The notes beneath the pieces were generated by a model. That model did not search any database. It was not told the origin of the DNA and worked only from the letters and a program-made list of their open reading frames with translations. This document shows, piece by piece, positions 29,729 through 32,260 of a stretch of DNA of 32,260 bases (its first letter is position 1; every line of letters starts with the position of its first letter). The stretch is taken from positions 1 to 32,260 of IMG/VR virus record IMGVR_UViG_3300046812_000093. The stretch is one strand, 5' to 3'. The DNA comes from a virus. Both the position numbers and the translations under genes were made by a program.

Positions 29729-30202
29729 TTACTTCGGTGCCGCCATCGGGGCGATGTACGCCACCACCGGGACCGTGCCCGGGCCGTACCAGAGCAGCGC
29801 CGGTTGACCCGGCGAGCCAGCCTTCGGCTCGGCATGGGGCAGCGGGATGACCAGCGCCACCAGCACGCCAGGGCCCTCGGGCAGCGGCGGCAGGACGATG
29901 GGGTTGGCCGGGTGGCCGGGGGCGACCGCTACCGGGGGCAGGCCGTTGTCGGGGCTCCCGGGCAGGACGATGGGCAGCGAGATGCCCACGTCCGGGTCGA
30001 TGTCGATGCTGATCGGCGGGATCGGCGGCCATGTGGTCACCGGGGGCGGCCACTTGCCGACCAGCGGGGGCAGGGCGTTGTCGGGGCGGCCGGGGCGTCC
30101 ACCGGGCAGGCCCTGGTCGGGGCGGCCGGGGCGACCACCGGGCAGGCTGTTGTCGATATCGAGGCCGTTGCCGGTGACGATGAGTGCGGGAGTCGTGGTC
30201 AT
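29729..30202 (-). CDS. Pro/Gly-rich virion-region protein with repeats (157 aa)
   Basis: A 157-residue protein, about one quarter proline. Near the N-terminus the unit LPGGRPGRPD appears twice in tandem, then more PP/LPP segments (WPPPVTTWPPIPPIS). No signal peptide or membrane segment. It comes just after the capsid gene and its terminator. It may be a flexible decoration or head-fibre stalk protein; that is inference from composition and place. Confidence 0.5.
   Translation of the reverse strand: MTTTPALIVTGNGLDIDNSLPGGRPGRPDQGLPGGRPGRPDNALPPLVGKWPPPVTTWPPIPPISIDIDPDVGISLPIVLPGSPDNGLPPVAVAPGHPANPIVLPPLPEGPGVLVALVIPLPHAEPKAGSPGQPALLWYGPGTVPVVAYIAPMAAPK
30081..30152. repeat. Two 36-bp tandem repeats in the Pro-rich gene
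   Basis: Units at 30081-30116 and 30117-30152 are nearly identical (differences only at about four positions) and encode the repeated GLPGGRPGRPD/NSLPGGRPGRPD units. Length variation by slippage would be expected between relatives. Confidence 0.75.
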
Positions 30203-30223
30203 TGGAGGTGTCTCCTGAAGCTG

Positions 30224-30249
30224 AAAAAGGCCGGGGCCGAAGCCCCGGC
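30224..30249 (-). terminator. Terminator after the capsid gene
   Basis: On the minus strand GCCGGGGC, a 4-nt TTCG loop and GCCCCGGC are followed by CTTTTT. The perfect 8-bp stem lies 22 bp after the capsid stop. Because more virion genes follow, it probably lets a part of the transcripts through and gives the capsid gene a higher level. Confidence 0.8.
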
Positions 30250-30270
30250 AATACTTGACAAGGAAACCGA

Positions 30271-31242
30271 TCAGCCGCCGACCAGCCGACCCTGGAACTG
30301 CCTGCCGCTGCAGGTCAGGTTGCCGGCCCAGGCCAGGATGCTGACTTCGGCATCTTGGTTGACGGCGTACCGCTTGTTGGGGTCCAGGGCGACCATGTCG
30401 CGGGCCGTGTGCGGGCGAAGGAACAGGTACTTGGTGTTCAGGAAGAACGTGGTGTTGGCGGTGTTGAAGCCCCCGATACCACCATCCAGAACCACGTCCG
30501 CATCCATGAATTTGATGGATGGGAACCCCAGGTTACCGACTGCCGGCGACGTGAACCGCTGCTGTGCCTGCAGCGAGGCCATGTAGACACCCCAGGCCAC
30601 GTTGTCCTGCACGAGCAGGTCGGGCCGGTCGGTGCCGCGCACGAGACTCGCCCACATCGTGTTCATAAAGCCCTGGATGTTGGCCGCCGTCTGCACCGCC
30701 GTCAGCGTGTACTTGGAGGTCCAGAACGTCCACGTCGAGCCGACGATGCCACCGTAGGCCGTGGTCTGCGAGGCTGGCGCGAGCGCCGGCACCGCAGCCC
30801 CGAGGCCGGTCAGCGACTTGCCACCGTAGGTGGTGCCGTCGCTGTAGATGCCCTCGGCCATCAGGTTCGCCATCGTCGACTCGGAGACGTTGATACGCGC
30901 CTCCAGCAGGTCGATCATCTGCTCCTTGCCGGCGTTCTGGATTTGCTCCAGGCCCGACATCGTGACGGGACAGGCGAGTTGCTTGATGTTGAATTCAGCC
31001 GCCGAGATCACGTCGCTCGCTGCCACCGGCAGGAGGTCGTATCCCGAGTACCAGCCGCCGTTCGCGTTCTGGGCGAAGGAAAGCTCTTGGTAGATGACGT
31101 TGCCGCCGCTGAACGTCTTGCGGTTGCCGCGTTCGTCGAGCCGCATGTACAGGGCGTTGTTCTTGGTCACGTTGTCCGCGATCTTGCGGGTGCGTGACTG
31201 GATCGTCGTGGCGACGATGTCCGAGACGTTTGGAAATGCCAT
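30271..31242 (-). CDS. Major capsid protein (HK97-fold type)
   Basis: A 323-residue protein. The start PNVSDIVATTIQSRTRKIADNVTKNNALYMRL, then SGYDLLPVAASDVISAAEFNIKQLACPVTMSG, is the pattern of a widespread major capsid group of podo- and siphoviruses. The later part (TDRPDLLVQDNVAWGVYMASLQAQQRF; FPSIKFMDADVVLDGGIGG; FLNTKYLFLRPH...NQDAEVSILAWAGNLT) completes the A-domain and P-loop regions. It makes the icosahedral shell. It follows the scaffold-like gene after 141 bp and has its own terminator, so it is probably the most strongly expressed late gene. Confidence 0.9.
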   Translation of the reverse strand: MAFPNVSDIVATTIQSRTRKIADNVTKNNALYMRLDERGNRKTFSGGNVIYQELSFAQNANGGWYSGYDLLPVAASDVISAAEFNIKQLACPVTMSGLEQIQNAGKEQMIDLLEARINVSESTMANLMAEGIYSDGTTYGGKSLTGLGAAVPALAPASQTTAYGGIVGSTWTFWTSKYTLTAVQTAANIQGFMNTMWASLVRGTDRPDLLVQDNVAWGVYMASLQAQQRFTSPAVGNLGFPSIKFMDADVVLDGGIGGFNTANTTFFLNTKYLFLRPHTARDMVALDPNKRYAVNQDAEVSILAWAGNLTCSGRQFQGRLVGG

Positions 31243-31383
31243 CTTGGCCTCCGAATGAAGTATGTAACCCGCGTTTACACGCGGACCTATTCATCCGAAG
31301 TCCTTCGATGGCCGCCAGCCTGGGGTGTCGATGGCCGGTCTATCCCTCCGGTTCGACTATCGCCCGGGCCCGGTTCTCGGACC
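31243..31383 (-). promoter_or_regulatory. Leader of the capsid gene with palindromic GTTTACACG site
   Basis: The 141-bp gap before the capsid gene has no coding character. It holds CCGCG-TTTACA-CGCGG-like symmetry: CCGCGT (31269-31274), TTAC and ACGCGG (31279-31284) form a perfect inverted repeat around a GTTTACACG site (31273-31281). A GGAGGCC lies 6-12 nt before the capsid ATG as ribosome binding site. A promoter could be here (TTACATACT on the minus strand), but no strong match was found. Confidence 0.45.
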
Positions 31384-32260
31384 TCAGTACCCCGAATGCG
31401 CCTCGATGGCCGCCTCGATGCTTTCGCGGATCGAGGTTGGTTCGTGCGGTGTCGGATTGCCAACAGGAGCGGTGCCCCTGACGCTGACCGCTGCGGACTT
31501 CGCCCGCTGGGCGTTCTGGGTCAGTTGCCGGGCATTCACACCCTGCTGCCGTGCGAGCATAACCTTGGAAACCTCCGGGTGCAACATCGCTGCCTGCCGG
31601 TAGGCCTCGGCGATGCTCACCGAGCGGCCACGCTTGTCGGCAAGCTCGATGATGTCGGCCATCTCCTGCCGGAGGTCTTGGAAGAATTCGTTGGCCGGGT
31701 CGGCCGCGAACGCCTCAAGCTCGGTGCGGGCCTCGCCATCGGCCTGCTGCACGATCTGGTCCTGGCGCTGCCGCGCGGCCTGATACAGCGGGGCCAGGGC
31801 CTGCTGCACCGCAGCATTCACGTCCGGCCCCTGCTGCTGGACGCCCTGGGGCATCGGCTGGCCCGCCAGGGCCGAGTCGAGCGCCTGGATGTCGACCCCG
31901 TAGACCTTGACGATCTGCGCCAGGGTGTTGGCCTTCTCGTACTGGGTGCCGGTACGCAGCGTCCGGGTGACGTTCATCAGGTTGGTCACGGCCGTCAGCG
32001 GGTCGACCCCCTCGGCCTGGATGATCGGCATGAAGGGCTGCACGGCCTGGAAGAACCGCTCGCCAAGCTGGCGGGCTGGTGCCACCTCGTTGACGAACCG
32101 CTGCATCTCCGACTCGCGCCGGGCGACCTCCTTCTGGACCTCCGGGTTCATCGCCTTCCAGTGTTCCCGGGCGCTCGGCGACCACGAGGCCGGGGCCTGC
32201 AGTGCAGCGGGCTGCGGCGCGGGCTGGATGGCCCCAGGCTGCGTCGGAGCGGCCTGGGTG
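31384..32260 (-). CDS. Scaffold-like protein, N-terminus outside window
   Basis: The frame is open to the right edge. The ATG at 32151 is internal: upstream codons in the same frame read SPSAREHWKAM just before it, preceded by a Pro/Ala/Gln-rich stretch. At least 291 residues are present. The part EVQKEVARRESEMQRFVNEVAPA...GERFFQAVQPFMP is typical of podovirus scaffold or capsid-assembly proteins encoded before the capsid gene. The rest is a charged helical protein, Gln/Ala-rich, expected for a scaffold. It should shape the procapsid and then leave. The disordered N-terminus and position next to the capsid gene support the call. Confidence 0.75.
   Translation of the reverse strand, partial: TQAAPTQPGAIQPAPQPAALQAPASWSPSAREHWKAMNPEVQKEVARRESEMQRFVNEVAPARQLGERFFQAVQPFMPIIQAEGVDPLTAVTNLMNVTRTLRTGTQYEKANTLAQIVKVYGVDIQALDSALAGQPMPQGVQQQGPDVNAAVQQALAPLYQAARQRQDQIVQQADGEARTELEAFAADPANEFFQDLRQEMADIIELADKRGRSVSIAEAYRQAAMLHPEVSKVMLARQQGVNARQLTQNAQRAKSAAVSVRGTAPVGNPTPHEPTSIRESIEAAIEAHSGY

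Noticed and set aside
1028-31324. Frequent AGCCTGGGG / CCCCAGGCT words near gene ends
   Set aside because: They are numerous in this GC-rich DNA and also occur inside genes; their positions to starts and stops are not regular enough to claim a signal without counting against a model.
1-32260. tRNA genes, CRISPR arrays, insertion sequences and integrase attachment sites
   Set aside because: None was seen by reading both strands; no cloverleaf-like stretch, no regular spacer array, no transposase or integrase frame. A tRNA search program could still find something I missed.

Overview
The window is part of the genome of a tailed, double-stranded DNA phage or prophage with GC-rich DNA (roughly two thirds G+C by eye). 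The virion genes fit a short-tailed podovirus: a scaffold-like protein, a major capsid protein, a connector-like protein, a P22 gp10-like tail protein, three alanine/glutamine-rich probable internal virion proteins and one long fibre, with no tape-measure or sheath gene. Two PEP-CTERM proteins on the phage imply a Gram-negative host with an exosortase system, plausibly a GC-rich proteobacterium; that host call is inference. No integrase, lysis gene, RNA polymerase, tRNA or CRISPR array was seen.

Layout. Positions 1-743 (minus strand) hold the start of a methyltransferase and a small-terminase-like gene. A 346-bp divergent control region (744-1089) carries two blocks of short repeats. From 1090 to 7268 (plus strand) runs a tightly packed series of mostly small unknown genes, several with membrane segments or zinc-binding cysteines, ending with a SprT-like metalloprotease. 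From 7279 to 15261 lies a DNA replication and recombination module: a Cas4/DUF2800-like nuclease, a probable ssDNA-binding protein, a family A DNA polymerase, a primase/VapE-type helicase, a VRR-NUC nuclease and an SNF2-type ATPase. An HTH protein and a small conserved protein follow, then two PEP-CTERM proteins (15840-17148), then a convergent terminator. From 17217 to 32260 all genes are on the minus strand and encode the virion, read from the scaffold (cut by the right edge) through capsid and tail to the fibre and a last small gene.

The late genes at both ends point leftward (terminase and methyltransferase at the left edge, scaffold and capsid at the right edge). This fits a circular or circularly permuted map in which terminase, portal and capsid genes form one late operon, but the joining part is not in the window.

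Besides genes, the sequence carries DNA-level signals. There are six exact or near-exact copies of a 17-bp element (TTTCGTTACGG followed by RRRATT), all in the same orientation. There are 13 copies of GTTTAMAC-type sites spread every 1.3-4.1 kb and cutting through reading frames with unusual codons. There is an apparent total absence of (C/G)AGCT(C/G) hexamers. The distal fibre has an AT-rich patch (45% GC). The PEP-CTERM pair and these sequence signals are the most unusual parts of the window.
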